A stretch of 64,000 nt of DNA from Rhynchosporium graminicola. Lineage: Eukaryota; Ascomycota; Leotiomycetes; Helotiales; Ploettnerulaceae. Location: assembly GCA_900074885.1 (NCBI GenBank), contig FJUW01000025.1, forward strand, positions 186,001-250,000. Reading direction: 5' to 3'. The position numbers and the translations under genes are program-made. Within the stretch, counting starts at the first letter, position 1, and each line of letters begins with the position of its first letter. The notes under the pieces are model-generated. The model did not search any database. It was not told the DNA's origin and worked only from the letters and a program-made list of their open reading frames with translations. Of this stretch, positions 46,946-60,029 are shown piece by piece.

Positions 46946-49769
46946 ATGAAAAGTAGTAGAGAAGATCTTATTATTAGAAGACTTTTAGCGTTTATATAAG
47001 AGATAGAAGGCTAAGCTACTAATCGTGTAAATCTCTAGCGCAGGAGGCTCTAGAAGAGGTCTAAGTACACGAGGTAATCTTTATCGCTTCCGAAATATCG
47101 TAGTAGCTATTTTTATACTTTAAATAGCTTCTATTAAGTCGCGAGATAGTATTCCGAGTAACTATTAGTCTATAGTGTGAATTGTATAGGCGTAGTCTTA
47201 TACGTAAGTCTTTAACGTAGAGACTTCTAATTAGGGTTAAAGTAGAGATTTACGCGGGATATAGGCGATAATATCGCTGAATCGTACGTACTTCGGCTGT
47301 GTATTAGTAGCTTCTCTAGAGTATAAAGACTTCTCTTTACTACTCTATTCTTATTCTTTAGGTAATAAATACTTAGGCTCGTCGTATCTATAATAAGTGA
47401 TATAAACGCTGGAGAAATAGTCCTAACTAATCGGCAGTAGTAATAGAGGGTTAGTTACCTATAGAATACTCTCTAGGGGAGAGTTTTAGATGTTTTTATA
47501 GCTATAAGTCTCCCTAGAAATGCGCTTCCGAGCTAGTAATAGTTGTTTAATAATAGAGATAGAGTTAATAATAGCTCGAATATTAACAGGAGAGTTAGCT
47601 ACGCTTCGCTGTTCCTTGTACGCTTCCTAGAACTGATTAAAGCGTTCGTTTTATTCGTTAGTATCGTGTTAGTAGCGCTAGTAAGTATAGTATTTACGTA
47701 AGTCCTTAATCTCGATCGGAGAGCTATAAATATTACTAGGAGGAGTATATAGTAGCTAAATGATCTATCGTTTAGAGGTATCTAAGAGTACTTAATATTC
47801 CGAAAGCCAGGTCCTTCCGAGTATAATACTATAGTTTCTGAGAGTAGTAATAAGAAAGGGAGTAAATGCCTAAACGCGATGATCTACTATTAAATTAAGT
47901 ATTATATAGTAACTAATAGTACTACTATTAACGCTATTAAAGCCTTTAATAGGAATTACGTTTAATAGAAGGTAAATTAAAAGTTTTAAGAAAAAGGAAA
48001 GGGATTTAAGAAAAGAATAATTAATAAAATAATATTTATTAGCTCTAGAATCGAGAAGTGCGAGTAGCTTATACGAGAGTCTATTCTTAGTAAGAGTAGT
48101 ACGTGTAGTGAACGATTAACTACTAAGAAGCTTCGTAAAGTTAAGATATCGTATATCTTGTATATTACTTAGGAAGGAGTCTTTCCTTAGGCGTAGTCTT
48201 TTACTAGCGGTTTAATATACTCTTAGGCGTTATCGTACGTTTCTTTATTATTATTATTTTCTAGCTTACTATTAATATCGTTATTAGCGTTAATTGCGTT
48301 AATTCGATACGGAGTATTAGGTCGAGCTGATAATAAGCGTAAGTATAAGGTAGGCGTAAAGTGATAAGGAGTATTCGCTAGCGATTATGTACGAGGCGTG
48401 TCGTTTCGTGCAGAGTATAGTGCTTATTTACTAGTTGTACTAGTGTTCTCGGGCGTAAGAAGACTAATTTGCGGATAAGAAGAGAAGTTAGTACTATAGC
48501 GCTAGGAGGAGGTATTTATAGGGCGTTCCCGAGTCGCGCTAGCCTTAGCCGAAGACTCGGAATAGTAGGTCTTTTTAATAAATTGACCTTAGTCTTTAGC
48601 TTATATAGCCTTAACGTATTCTTCTAGTGTCCTTAACGTTCGGTACTATTAGAAGAGCTATTTCCGTAACTATATAGGTAGCTTCTCCTGTAAGTCTATT
48701 TTCAGAGTCGATTAATCGTTTACTTTAGCTTTATAAGCTAGCGTACGAAACTCGTAGTAGAACGTCTAGAAAGTCTACTTATAATCTATCTTTAACGCGG
48801 AGTAGCTAGCTCTTATAGTTTATTAGTCGTATAGATTAGATAAGAAGGAGACGAGTTAAGTGATTATATCGAGTGAATCGATTATACTACTTTCTTCGTT
48901 ATATTCTAGTTCTAAGAATAAGAGTTCTAGGTAAGTTCTAGCTATTCCTTCCGTTTAGTTAAGTAACTAATCTTTATAGTGATCTTCGTCGATAAAGTAG
49001 CTAGAGTAGCGCCGGAGGGCGTTATGTATCTGCACTTCCTAGAGTTTTAGAGAGTAGTTAATTCTATTAGAGAGCTTATTTAGAAGGTTCAGTATCTTCT
49101 CTATACGCGTAGCGTATAATATTAACGATATTCCTCCGGTAGATTATTCTCGATAATAATTATTAAGCGTAAGAGTAGCGTTATCTTCTTTAATTAATAA
49201 TAGTAGTATTATACGCGATTAAACGTTATTAAACGATATAGACTTAGTAGAGCGCTAGGTAATTAACTAGCGTAGTTCTAGGAACTTATCCTATAACTAG
49301 CGTAGTTCTATAGATAAGTTAGCGTTTAATTATCTCTCCTCTGCGAGCTTCCTTTCTGCCTCTTATAGCTAGTAAGCGCGGTCTTCCTATAAGTTACTTA
49401 TAGTTGCTATTAATATAGGAGTATTATTAGGAAGGTTTAGCGACTTAGTGAGTTTATTGATTATAGTAGGAGTTAGGGAGCTTAACTCGGACGAGGCGTC
49501 GTCGTAAGTACTCTCTACTATAGAGAGAGGTAGGTTATAGCGAGTATTACGAGTCGCCGAAGAATAGAAAGTAAAGGGAGTCGGAGAACCGGTAGTCGAT
49601 TTATCGGACTTAGGTTGCTTCGGTTTAGGTGCTATTCTTCAAGTTTATACTTAGTATAAGCCTTCTCTGTATAGCGTAGTCTCCTGCGTTTAGTAGCTCT
49701 AGGTATAGAGGTATAATATAAGTAGATATTTACTATCTTCCTAGACGTAAGTAAAAGAGTTATAGATAA

Positions 49770-50004
49770 TATAACGCTTACTCTAGAAAGGTCTTAAAAC
49801 TACCTGAGTAATAAGACCTTATATTACTATGAATATAAAGTAGTAAGAATCACTTAAGAATCTATAACTAAGGAGTGAAGAAGTAGAGAGAGAATAGAAG
49901 TATATATATGAAAAGGGGCCCCTAAACTCTACTCGTGTAATCTCGCTTAGCAGTAAGTGTTTCTACCAATAGGGAGAGACCTCCAAACCTGACCAGTCGT
50001 CACA
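49770..50004 (-). repeat. 5' LTR of element B
   Basis: 235 bp. Its inner end is TATAACGC and its outer end CGTCACA. It keeps several CpA sites (ACCAATAGG, CCAGTCGTCACA) that are TpA in the other LTR, so it is the less mutated of the pair. Confidence 0.9.
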
Positions 50005-50145
50005 TAAGGTGCTTTATACTCTATCTCTCTTCTTCTTCTTTCCTTATCTTTTTATTTCTTTTATAATAAACTATATAAGATCGCTCTTAGCCTTCCTACT
50101 TATTTATTCTTACTTATATACTGCCTTAAGTCTTATATCGTTATA
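50005..50145 (+). repeat. Right half of the 5' LTR of element A-prime
   Basis: Resumes with the duplicated TAAGG and runs to the LTR end ATATCGTTATA at 50145. Joined conceptually to 42563-42693 without the extra TAAGG it gives about 267 bp, the family A LTR length. Confidence 0.9.
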
Positions 50146-52253
50146 TTAAATAAAAAGATTAAGATAGCCGGAGATAGCTTACTATAATATCTTACTACTA
50201 AGTTAGTTATTCGATAACTACTTATATATAGCTAAGATACTAGAGATCTCTCGGATAACTATAAATTAGGGTTTAATTTAGCTTATTATAAATAGTATAA
50301 TAGAGGAGGTTTTCGCTAATACTCCTTTAATAACTTCCTTAGTATAAAGGAATTATAGATAGATTTTGAAGAAAGTATAATAAATACCTCGGAACTTTAA
50401 TCTCTACGTATTACCGCCGAAATAGCCCTAATATACTCCTTTTTAAGCTACTATTATAGCTCTTAACTAATAAACTAGAGACTCTTCTAGTTCTAAGAGG
50501 ACTTAATATAATCCTTTCTACTTTACCTCTAAACTTAATTCGTTATACTTTTCCTTACTCTAGATATCTCTTACTCTAGAGAATATTAATACCTTATTAA
50601 GGAAGTACTAACTAAGAGAGAAAGGAAAATAAAAGCGAAATTCACTAGGAATATAATCGCTAAGTATTTTTATTACTATAAGTAACTTGAACTTAATTTA
50701 TTCCCTCTTATAATAATTAGCGGACTAAGAGGAGAAGAATAACTCTCTAGAAGATACTATAGATAGACTAATCTCTATATAAGATAGGTTCCTTATAAGG
50801 GTCCCTTGCTTATTTTCGACTCTCTTACTAGAACTAATATTATAATCTCTATATATTCTAGAGTTTAATAAGCTAATAAACTCTATTCTAATATATAGTA
50901 CTAAGAGAGAAGATATTATTCCTAATAAACTATCTTCTTCTCTTAGCGCCGAATTAGTAGAGTTACGCTCTAGGAAGTCTTATCTTACTAAGAAGATCTT
51001 ACTCTTAGATAATAGATTAAACTTTACTTTCCTCTAATAGAGAGTATTAATACGAGACCGGCTAGCTATAAACGCTGACTACTACCTTACGGACTTCTCC
51101 CGGCGCGTTCTCGTATAGGAGCTAGTTACTAGATTAGCTAAGGAGTATCTTACGCTTTAGTATTTTACTAATAAGTTTAAAACTAGCGATAAAATAATCT
51201 CCTTATTAGAGGAGAACTTTCTTACTAGTTTAGAGGAAGATAACTACTATAATACTTTCTACTACTTAGAAATATAATAACCTAGTTATATACGCGAGAC
51301 TTTCACTGAGTTTCGTAATTGATTTTAAAGTGCTATTATCTAAAGTAAAGTTAAAAAGAAGAAGTAGTTCTTTTATATATAAGATAAGATTATATTATCC
51401 TTACGCGCTTTAACTCTTATTATTAAACTAATATAGAATAAGGATTACGCTTCTATAGTTAGATCCTTACTTTCTTTTAATACCGAATATCGCTATAACT
51501 CAGAATATACTTATCCTGAGAAAGCTATTACCTTAGTATAGTACTATAAGCTTATTATTATTACTACGACCTCTACTAGTTCTACTCCTTACCGGTCCTT
51601 AAGCTTAGCTCCTTAATAAACTACTCCTATACTATACGTATATACTTCTACCCCGGTACGGGCTAGTACTCCTTCTGCGCTAAAACGCTCTATTATCTTA
51701 ACTAGAGAACCTCTTAAGTATTATAGTTATAGATAGCTCGGTTATATTAAGCTAGATTACCTTAAATCGCTTAAGGTTTAATTAATCGACGAATTTCCGG
51801 AAGAGAAGAGAGTAGCTAAGGAAGTAGTAGAAGATATACCCTCTGAATCTAGACTAATACTAGAGGGAAATGATAAGGCTTAAGTAAAAACTCCTTCTTA
51901 AGTCTATATAGGTATAATCTCTCTAATCTAGACTTTAACTCCCTAATAAGAGGTAAGTAATTTATATACCTAACTATAGTTAATATAAATAGGCTAAGAG
52001 TCTCTATAAATAGCTTAATCGATACCGGAGCGAATAGTTATCTATTTATTAATCGTACTTTTACTAGACGACTATCGGGGGCCCTTAGTATTAAAATCGA
52101 GCTACTACCTTATTCTATTCTAATATATAGGTTCTAATAGTCTATTAGAACTTATATTACCTATTTTATACGTTTATACTTTTCTATTAATAGTAAGCGT
52201 ATTTATAACTACCCTTTTATTCTCCTCGATTTAGGATAATAAGATATAATTAT
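50146..52253 (+). mobile_element. Element A-prime, gag/protease part (Ty3/gypsy family A)
   Basis: Starts directly after the LTR and matches 52522 to about 54630 of the nested full copy throughout. At about 51717-51765 the reading frame shows a gag zinc knuckle whose Cys and His codons have been converted to Tyr (KYYSYR, then LGYIKLDY spacing). Around 52000-52040 a frame with DTGAN-like character (IDTGANSYLFI) is the aspartic-protease active site. The element is interrupted at 52253 by element A-double-prime after the target bases ATTAT, and resumes at 60030. Confidence 0.85.
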
Positions 52254-52521
52254 TATAACGATAGCTCACCTGAATATCACATGAGAAGAAGGATAGATAA
52301 TAGGGCCTAAGTTCATAGGTATCCCGGTAGAACTAGTATCCGACCCGGTATAGTATCGGACTAGTACCGGCGTATATATATAAGGTACTTTATACTCTAT
52401 CTCTCTTTTTCTTCCTTCCTTATCTTTTTATTTCCTTTGTAGTAAACTATATAAGATCGCTCTTAGCTTCCCTACTTATTTATTCTTACTTATATACTGC
52501 CTTAAGTCTTATATTATTATA
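52254..52521 (+). repeat. 5' LTR of element A-double-prime
   Basis: 268 bp from TATAACGATAG to ATTATTATA. Its first 40 bases keep CpA and TpG (CACCTGAATATCACATGAG), unlike the coding parts of the element. Confidence 0.9.
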
Positions 52522-55500
52522 TTAAATAAAAAGATTAAGATAACCGGAGATAGCTTACTATAATATCTTACTACTAAGTTAGTTATTCGATAACTACTCG
52601 TATATAGCTAAGATACTAGAGATCTCTTAGATAACTATAAATCAGGGTTTAATTTAGCTTATTATAAATAGTATAATAGAGGAGGTTTTCGCTAACGCTC
52701 TTTTAATAACTCCCTTAGTATAAAGGAATTATAAATAGATTTTAAAGAAAGTATAATAAATATCCCGGAACTTTAACCTTTATATATCGCTACTGAAATA
52801 GCCCCGATATACCCCTTTTTAAGCTACTATTATAGCTCTTAACTAATAAACTAGAGACCTCTCTAGTTCTAAGGGAACTTAACGCGATTCCTCCCGCTTT
52901 ACCTCCGAACCTAATCTATTATACTCTTCCTTACTTTAAATATCTCTTACTCTAGAGAATATTAATATCTTATTAAGGAAGTACTAACTAAGAGAGAAAG
53001 GAAAATAAAAGCGAAATTCACTAAGAGTATAATCGCTAAGTACTCCTATTACTATAAGTAACTTGAACCTGATCTATTCTCTCTTATAATAATTAGTAGA
53101 TTAAGAGGAAAAGAATAACTCTCTAGAAGATATTATAAATAAACTAATCTCTATATAAGATAGGTTCCTTATAGGGGTCTCTCGCTTATCTCCGACTCTC
53201 CTACTAGAACTAATACTATAATCTCCGCGTATAGTAGAGTTTAATAACCTAATAAACTATATTCCGATACGTAGTACTAAGAGAGAGGATACTATTCCTA
53301 ATAAATTATCTCTCTCTTCTAGCGCCGAATCAGTAGAGTTATACCCTAGGAAGTCTTATCTTACTAAGAAGATCTTACCCCTAGATAATAAATTAGACTT
53401 TACTTTCCTTTAATAGAGAGTATTAATACGAGACTAGCTAGCTATAAATACTAACTACTATCCTATAGACTTCTCCTGGCGCGTTCTCGTATAGGAGCTA
53501 GTTATTAGATTAGCTAAAGAGTATCTTACGCTTTAGTACCTCGCTAATAAGTTTAAAACTAGCGATAAAATAATCTCCTTATTAGAGAAGAACTTTCTTA
53601 CTAGTTTAGAGGAAGATAACTACTATAACGCTTTCTACTACCTAGAAATATAATAACTTAGCTATATACGCGAGACTTTCGCTGAGTTTCGTAATTAATT
53701 TCAAAGCGCTATTATTTAAAGTAAGGTTAAAAAGAAAGAGTAGTTCTTCTATATATAAGATAAGATTATATTATCTTTACGCGCTTTAACTCTTATTATT
53801 AAACTAATATAAAATAAGGACTACGCTTCTATAGTTAGATCCTTACTTTCTTTTAATATTAAGCGTCGCTATAACTCAGAACGTACCTATCCCGAGAAAG
53901 CTACTACTTAAGTATAGTACTATAAGCCTACTATTACTACTATAACTATTACTAGTTCTACTTCTTACTAGTCCTTAAGCTTAGCTCCTCGATAAACTAC
54001 TCCCGCACTATACGTATATACCTCTACCCTAGTATAATCTAGTACTCTCTCCGCGCTAAAACGCCTTACTACCTCGACCGGAGAACCTCCTAAGTATTAT
54101 AGTTATAGATAGCTTAGTTATATTAAGCTAGATTACCCTAACCTGCTTAAGGTTTAATTAATTAACGAATTTCCGGAAGAGGATTAAGTAACTAAAGAAG
54201 TAATAGAAGATATACCCTCTGAATCTGGACTAATACTAGAGGGAAATAATAAAGCTTAGGTAAAAACTCCTTCCTAAGTCTATATAGGTATAATCTCTCT
54301 AATCTAGACCTTAACTCCCTAATAAGAAGTAAGTAATTCATATACCTAACTATAATTAGTATAAACGGGCTAAGAGTCTCTATAAATAGCCTAATTAATA
54401 CCGGAGCGAATAGTTATCTATTTATTAACTATACTTTTACTAGACGACTATTAAGGGCCCTTAGTATTAAAATCGAGCTACTACCTTATTCTATTCTAAT
54501 ATATAGTTTCTAATAGTCTATTAGAACTTATATTACTTATTTCATATATTTACACCTTTCTATTAATAGTAGGCGTATTTATAACTACTCTTTTATTCTC
54601 CTCGATTTAGGATAATAAGATATAATTATTAATATTAAATAGATACGACGATTTCAAGTTAAGCTAGATATACTCTACTATAAGCTATTATAATCGGAAC
54701 GCTATCTAGTTACCCTTTAATATAATAAGAAGATAATTATAACTCTACTGCCTTATAAACCTAGTATTAATCGATCTTACTAAATTAACGCTAACGCGTA
54801 GGACTTAGCTATAAACTAGCTAGACTAACGCTAATTATACTAAATAGTAGCGATATAGTATATTAACGTATTATCTTTACTCTTTAACTTATTTCCGCTT
54901 ATTACTAAGGAATCTGAACCCCTTTCTGCTCTGAATTTATCGAGAAAGGTACTTACGCTAAAACCCTATTATAAGTACTTCTCTTAACTTCCGAGGATCT
55001 AGAAACCGGTTCTAATTTACTAAATTAGTACTATAGCTTTTTATTTTAATATAAAACGTAAAGGTTCCGAATTATTCTTTACTAATATCTATAAGATAGA
55101 CTACCTCTTATAAGACTATCTAAATAGTAACTCTCCTAAGGATCCTGATACTGAACGACTTATAGCTGAAAAGCTATTAGAATAGTACTATACTCTTAAG
55201 GAAGCCTTTTCTAAGCGGGATTCTAATATTCTTCCGCTATATCGCTTATATAATTATAAAATTATTCTAGAAGAACTATTACTTAATATATATTCGCTTT
55301 TATATTAGTAATCTATAGATAAATTATAAGTAACTAAAGAGTATCTTATAGAGAACTTAGATAAGGGATTCATCGAATCTAGCTAAAGTCCCTTTATATT
55401 ACCTATACTATTCGTTAAGAAAGCCGATAGAGGATTACGCTTCTATATCGACTATTATAAGCTTAATACGATTACTCGAAAGGATTCCTACCTAATACTT

Positions 55501-58306
55501 AAGATTAATAAGCTCTTAACTCGTATATCTAAAGTAGTAATCTTTACTAAACTAGATATCCGAGTAGTATTTAACTATATCTATATAGACCCCGAATCCG
55601 AGGAGTATATTACTTTCCGAACCCGCTTCAGATCTTATAAATATAAAGTATTACCTTTCGGGCTCTATAATAGACTTAGTATATACTAGTAATATATAAA
55701 TAATATACTACTAGATTACTTAGATAATTTCTATATAACTTACCTAGATAATATCCTTATATACTCAGAAACGCTCTAGGAATATAAGGAATATATTAAA
55801 TTAGTACTATAATACTTAATAGATATTGGACTTTAAGTAGATATTAAGAAAAGCGAATTCTATATTACTCGGACTAAATACCTTAGATATATCGTTATTA
55901 CTAACGGAATCGAGCTAGATCCCGAGAAGGTAGTACTATTAATAGACTAAAAGTACCCCGAAACGGTAATAGCTATAAAATCCTTCTTAGGATTCTATAG
56001 GTTCTACTATTAATTTATTCGGAATTTCGGCCTTATCGCTAAACTTCTCTTAGTACTTACTCGGCCTATAGTACTATAGAATTTCACTAATAATTATAAC
56101 AAGTCCTTTAACGATTTATATTAATAGCTACTATTAGTATAGAAACTATACTATTTCGACCCTGAATTATAAACTAAACTAGAAACTAATATTTCTAATA
56201 GTATAATAGCTAGAGTTATCTCCTAATTATATAAAGATAACTAGTAGTATCTAATTAGATTCTACTCCTATATTCTTAATAGATATAAACTAAACTAGAA
56301 GATCTATAATAAGAAGCTATACGCTATTATTAAGTCTTTCCGGAAATAGAGACCGGAACTTATATCTCTACGATATTATACTAGCGTATATACGGACTAT
56401 CGATCCTTAGAATACTTTATAACTATTAAGGTCCTAATTAGTAAGTAAGCTAGATAGATAGAATTCCTTTCCGAATTTAACTTTCAAATTATATATACGC
56501 TTAGTAAAGATAACGCTAAAGCTAATATCCTTAGCTATAGGGAATAAGATCTAAGGATATAGGAATAATAGAAATAGGATAATAGATCTCGGGTTTTACT
56601 ACCTTTAGACTACTTAGACCTTAAGATTAACGCGGAACTAGCTAAGTATTATATCGATTAAATCAGTTATATATACTTAATATCGTTAAGGACTAATACG
56701 CTATTAGAACTCGCACGTAACTCTTTTGATTTAATTAAGAAACTATACTAATTTAACTAAGAATTATTCTCTAATAAATAAAATATATTAGGAGATAACT
56801 ATACTATTAATAATAGTTTATTACTTTATAATAGTTATCTATACGTATAACGCTATACCTTACTATATACCTGTTTAATTAGCGAAATCTACGATTAAGT
56901 TTCCTCTACTTATCCGAATACTCGTAAGACCGCTGAAATAATTTCTACTTATTATTACTAGAAAGGACTCGTATTAGATATAAAATAGTATACTTATAAT
57001 TACTACTCCTATTAGTACTCTTATCTGAAGTAAACGAAATAATAAGGATTCTTCTACCTATTACTAGTACCTAGCTACCTTATATAGTACCTAGCTATAG
57101 ATTTTAAGGACTTCCCGCCCGATAACTAAGGATTTAATAGGATATTAGTATTTATCGACTACCTAAGGAAGGACTCCGTATCGATACCGTACTATTATAA
57201 TATCGATACTCGCGGGATAGCGATATTATTTATCTAATAGATATATTATTTCAGATATACCTCTAAGTTAATTATATCTAACTATAGAGCTTAGTTAGTT
57301 TTATTCTTCTAGTAAGAGTTTTACTATATAATTAGAGTTAAAGTTAAGCTCTTTACTTCTTTCTACTAGTAAACTAATAGATAAATAGAGATTATAAATT
57401 AGTATATTAACTAACGCCTTAGACTTTTCGTTAATTACTACTAGAGTAACTAAAGCGAACTACTACTAATAATAGACCGCGCCTAAGTAACTTTACCTTA
57501 CGACTCTATCGGTATAGCGCCTTATACCCTTAAATATAGTATATTACTACGGAATAGCTAAGACTAGAAGTAACTTACCGGATCGATACTATAAGAGAAG
57601 CTTAATTATACTAATACTAAATCCCTAGCTAAACGTACTAAATCCGCTATCGAGGTTATAAAAGCTAATATACTAGCTACTTAGCATAAGATAAGCGCTA
57701 TAACTGACCCGAAATAGTATAGTATCGACTAAGAAGTTAGAGATAAGGTATTTCTCTCTATAAGGAACCTTAAGAATTACTAGCTAAGTAAGAAGCTATC
57801 TAGTCTCTAGGTAGGATTATACTAAGTCCTAGCTAAGATCAGATACTCCTATAAGCTAGATTTACCCCTAGGATCTTCTATATATAATATATTCGCTTCC
57901 GAATTACTCTTTAAGGACCCGGACGACTTATTACTAAGCTAAGAGTTACTAAACTTACTCCTAGAGGTTATTACTACTTAAGAAGAGTAGGAATTATAAG
58001 ATATACTCGCTATATAGCTCTTAAGAGGTAATCTGAAGTATTAAGTTAGCTAGCTAAGCTATAACCTAGACCTAACTTAATATAACGCTTCTAACTTAAT
58101 AAGTACTCTATATCAGCTCAGAGACTTCTACGCTACTAACCTAAGTAAACCTAGACCTCCGTATAAACTAGATTAGTAGATTAAAGCCTAAGAAGACAGA
58201 ATAGATAATTATAATTACTTAGAGGATAATAAGCTATTATAATTACTAGTATCAGAATTTATTACTAGGAATAATCTCCTGATTATACTCTATAATAACG
58301 CCGCGT

Positions 58307-59010
58307 CTAAAACTCTACTTCTTTAATTACTCCTACTTTACTAGTTTTCTTCCCTAAGTTCTCCGGAGCTTCTAGTAAATCTAGAATATCTAGAACCAGA
58401 ACTACTATATCTAACTTTTTACCTAAATCTACTAATATAGCTCTAGTAATAGACTAAGTATAATAGCTAATCCTATAGGCTTTCTTCTTTAGAGAGAGTC
58501 CGGGAGTATCTAGATCCGACGCTATCTCTAAACTAGAAGGCAAATTCCTCTTTCCCTTAGTATTAGATATTATAGCCTTAAATATAGCTTTCTTCGTAAA
58601 TTCCTATATAATACTATTTAAATAATTTATATACTTTAATAATATTTAAAATATTAACTTAGACTTCGCCGAATCGATTATTAGAAGATCTAAATCCTAT
58701 ATCGCGTTAGTATCGTACTAGTATCTAAGGGTTTAAGATCGTAACTTACTACCTTAATAAACTCTAACTCCTTAAATACTTTCTCTATAGAACGCCTTAA
58801 AGCTTAAGTCTCTGCTAATTATATAATAGTAATCTCTAATATAGTAATAGAAGTAGCAGATTTCGCGAGATAATAGATCTAATTAATAGCTTTATAAGTA
58901 ACTATAATACTACCCCGATTTAGCTCCGCGTCCTTAGCTTCGCCGCTAGGAAGTAAACCGGATAGAATAGTATACTTCGTATTAACGTAGTTAAGTAACT
59001 ATAATACGTT
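58307..59010 (-). pseudogene. Antisense coding-like stretch of family A, copy in A-double-prime
   Basis: On the minus strand the frame ending in TAG at 58309-58307 is open and coding-like for most of its length, with the same residues as in element C (for example SNTKGKRNLPSSLEIASDLD and then GLSLKKKAYRISYY). It lies between the integrase region and the 3' LTR and is opposite in strand to gag-pol. Family unknown. Confidence 0.5.
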
Positions 59011-59761
59011 AGTATATATAACTACGTTTAGGTTTAAGTAACTTATATACTTATAACTACTCTTTAATACCGAATAATACTTATAAAGCTTAAGTTAAAC
59101 TTATTAAACGAGTATAAGAGTTCTAAAATAGGAGTATTATTATACTTTATCTTAAGGAAAGCGCGAATATATCATAAGTAATATATACGATACGCTACTG
59201 AAAGAGTACCGGTAGGAACTAGTAAAGGCACTATAGGAGTTAGCGTTATAGATCCGTGAAACACATATAATAAACTTAAAAACTATCCATAAAACTAAGA
59301 TAAGAAACTTACTTATATTAAGAGAAGAGTTAATTAGGTCGATTAATATATAAGATTATAGTAGACTACTATAGTAGTTAGTAACGATACCTACTCTAGA
59401 AGCTGTATTATAGTCTAGGGAGAGTAAACTTATAAGTTAAAGTAGTTATCGTAGTTAAAAAGGATAGGCTCTAATATTAATAAACCTCTTCCTTTATATA
59501 CCTTACGCTCTACTTAAACTCGACTCCTACTATAAACAGATAAAGTAAATACCGCTTACTGCCCGATTTAGAAGCTATAACTAATATAGTACTATTATAG
59601 CGATATAACTAGTTAGAACCTGATAAAGAATTTACTACTACTAAAGAGCAGCTAGCGCTTATTACGCGAATATCGACGAAAATAGTTATAATAAAGATTA
59701 ATTCTAATATAAACTATAACTTTCCGAGCTTAGGGTTAAGCTCTTCTTAGGGGAGGGTTAA

Positions 59762-60029
59762 TATAACAATAGCTTACCTGAATATCATATAAGAAGAAGG
59801 ATAGATAATAGGGCCTAAGTTTATAAGTATCCTAGCAGAACTAGTATCCGACCTAGTATAGTATCGGACTAGTACCGGCGTATATATATAAGGTGCTTTA
59901 TACTCTATCTCTCTTCTTCTTCCTTCCTTATCTTTTTATTTCTTTCGTAATAGACTATATAAGATCGCTCTTAGCCTCCTTACTTATTTATTCTTACTTA
60001 TATACCGCCTTGAGTCTTATGTCGTTATA
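59762..60029 (+). repeat. 3' LTR of element A-double-prime
   Basis: 268 bp, preceded by a purine tract (near 59745-59757) and followed by the target copy ATTAT. It ends GTCGTTATA, the mirror of the TATAACGAC start seen in the reversed LTR of element C. Confidence 0.9.

Larger units (their letters stand above)
42694..50004 (-). mobile_element. Element B: complete Ty3/gypsy-type LTR retrotransposon, minus strand, RIP-mutated
   Basis: 7311 bp including a 224-base gap. Two 235-bp LTRs (42694-42928 and 49770-50004) have outer ends TGTGACGC and CGTCACA. It is flanked by a 5-bp target duplication TAAGG (42689-42693 and 50005-50009). Reverse transcriptase is on the minus strand: near 45490-45450 the reverse complement reads YIVYLDDILIYSND, the YxDD catalytic box of gypsy RT. 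A purine tract adjoins the left LTR on the minus strand (about 42929-42945), confirming that the left LTR is the 3' one. Sequence to the right of the RT is then gag/protease and to the left RNase H/integrase. No frame is intact; stops are dense and CpA/TpG nearly absent. Confidence 0.9.
52254..60029 (+). mobile_element. Element A-double-prime: complete family A Ty3/gypsy retrotransposon, RIP-mutated
   Basis: 7776 bp with 268-bp LTRs (52254-52521 and 59762-60029) and a 5-bp target duplication ATTAT (52249-52253 and 60030-60034). Domain order on the plus strand: gag with a mutated zinc knuckle near 54100, protease near 54400, reverse transcriptase about 55400-55900 (RGLRFYIDYYKLNTIT, then the YLDN form of the YLDD box at 55742), RNase H about 56100-56550, and integrase about 56900-57700. 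This gag-pro-RT-RH-IN order is that of Ty3/gypsy elements. About 2 kb follows before a polypurine tract (AGGGGAGGGT) and the 3' LTR. Stops interrupt every frame, so it is dead. Confidence 0.92.

Noticed and set aside
42694..50004. Element B read as two separate elements because of the internal direct repeat
   Set aside because: The LTR pair and TAAGG duplication enclose one unit; the internal repeat borders the N run and is better explained as an assembly artefact.
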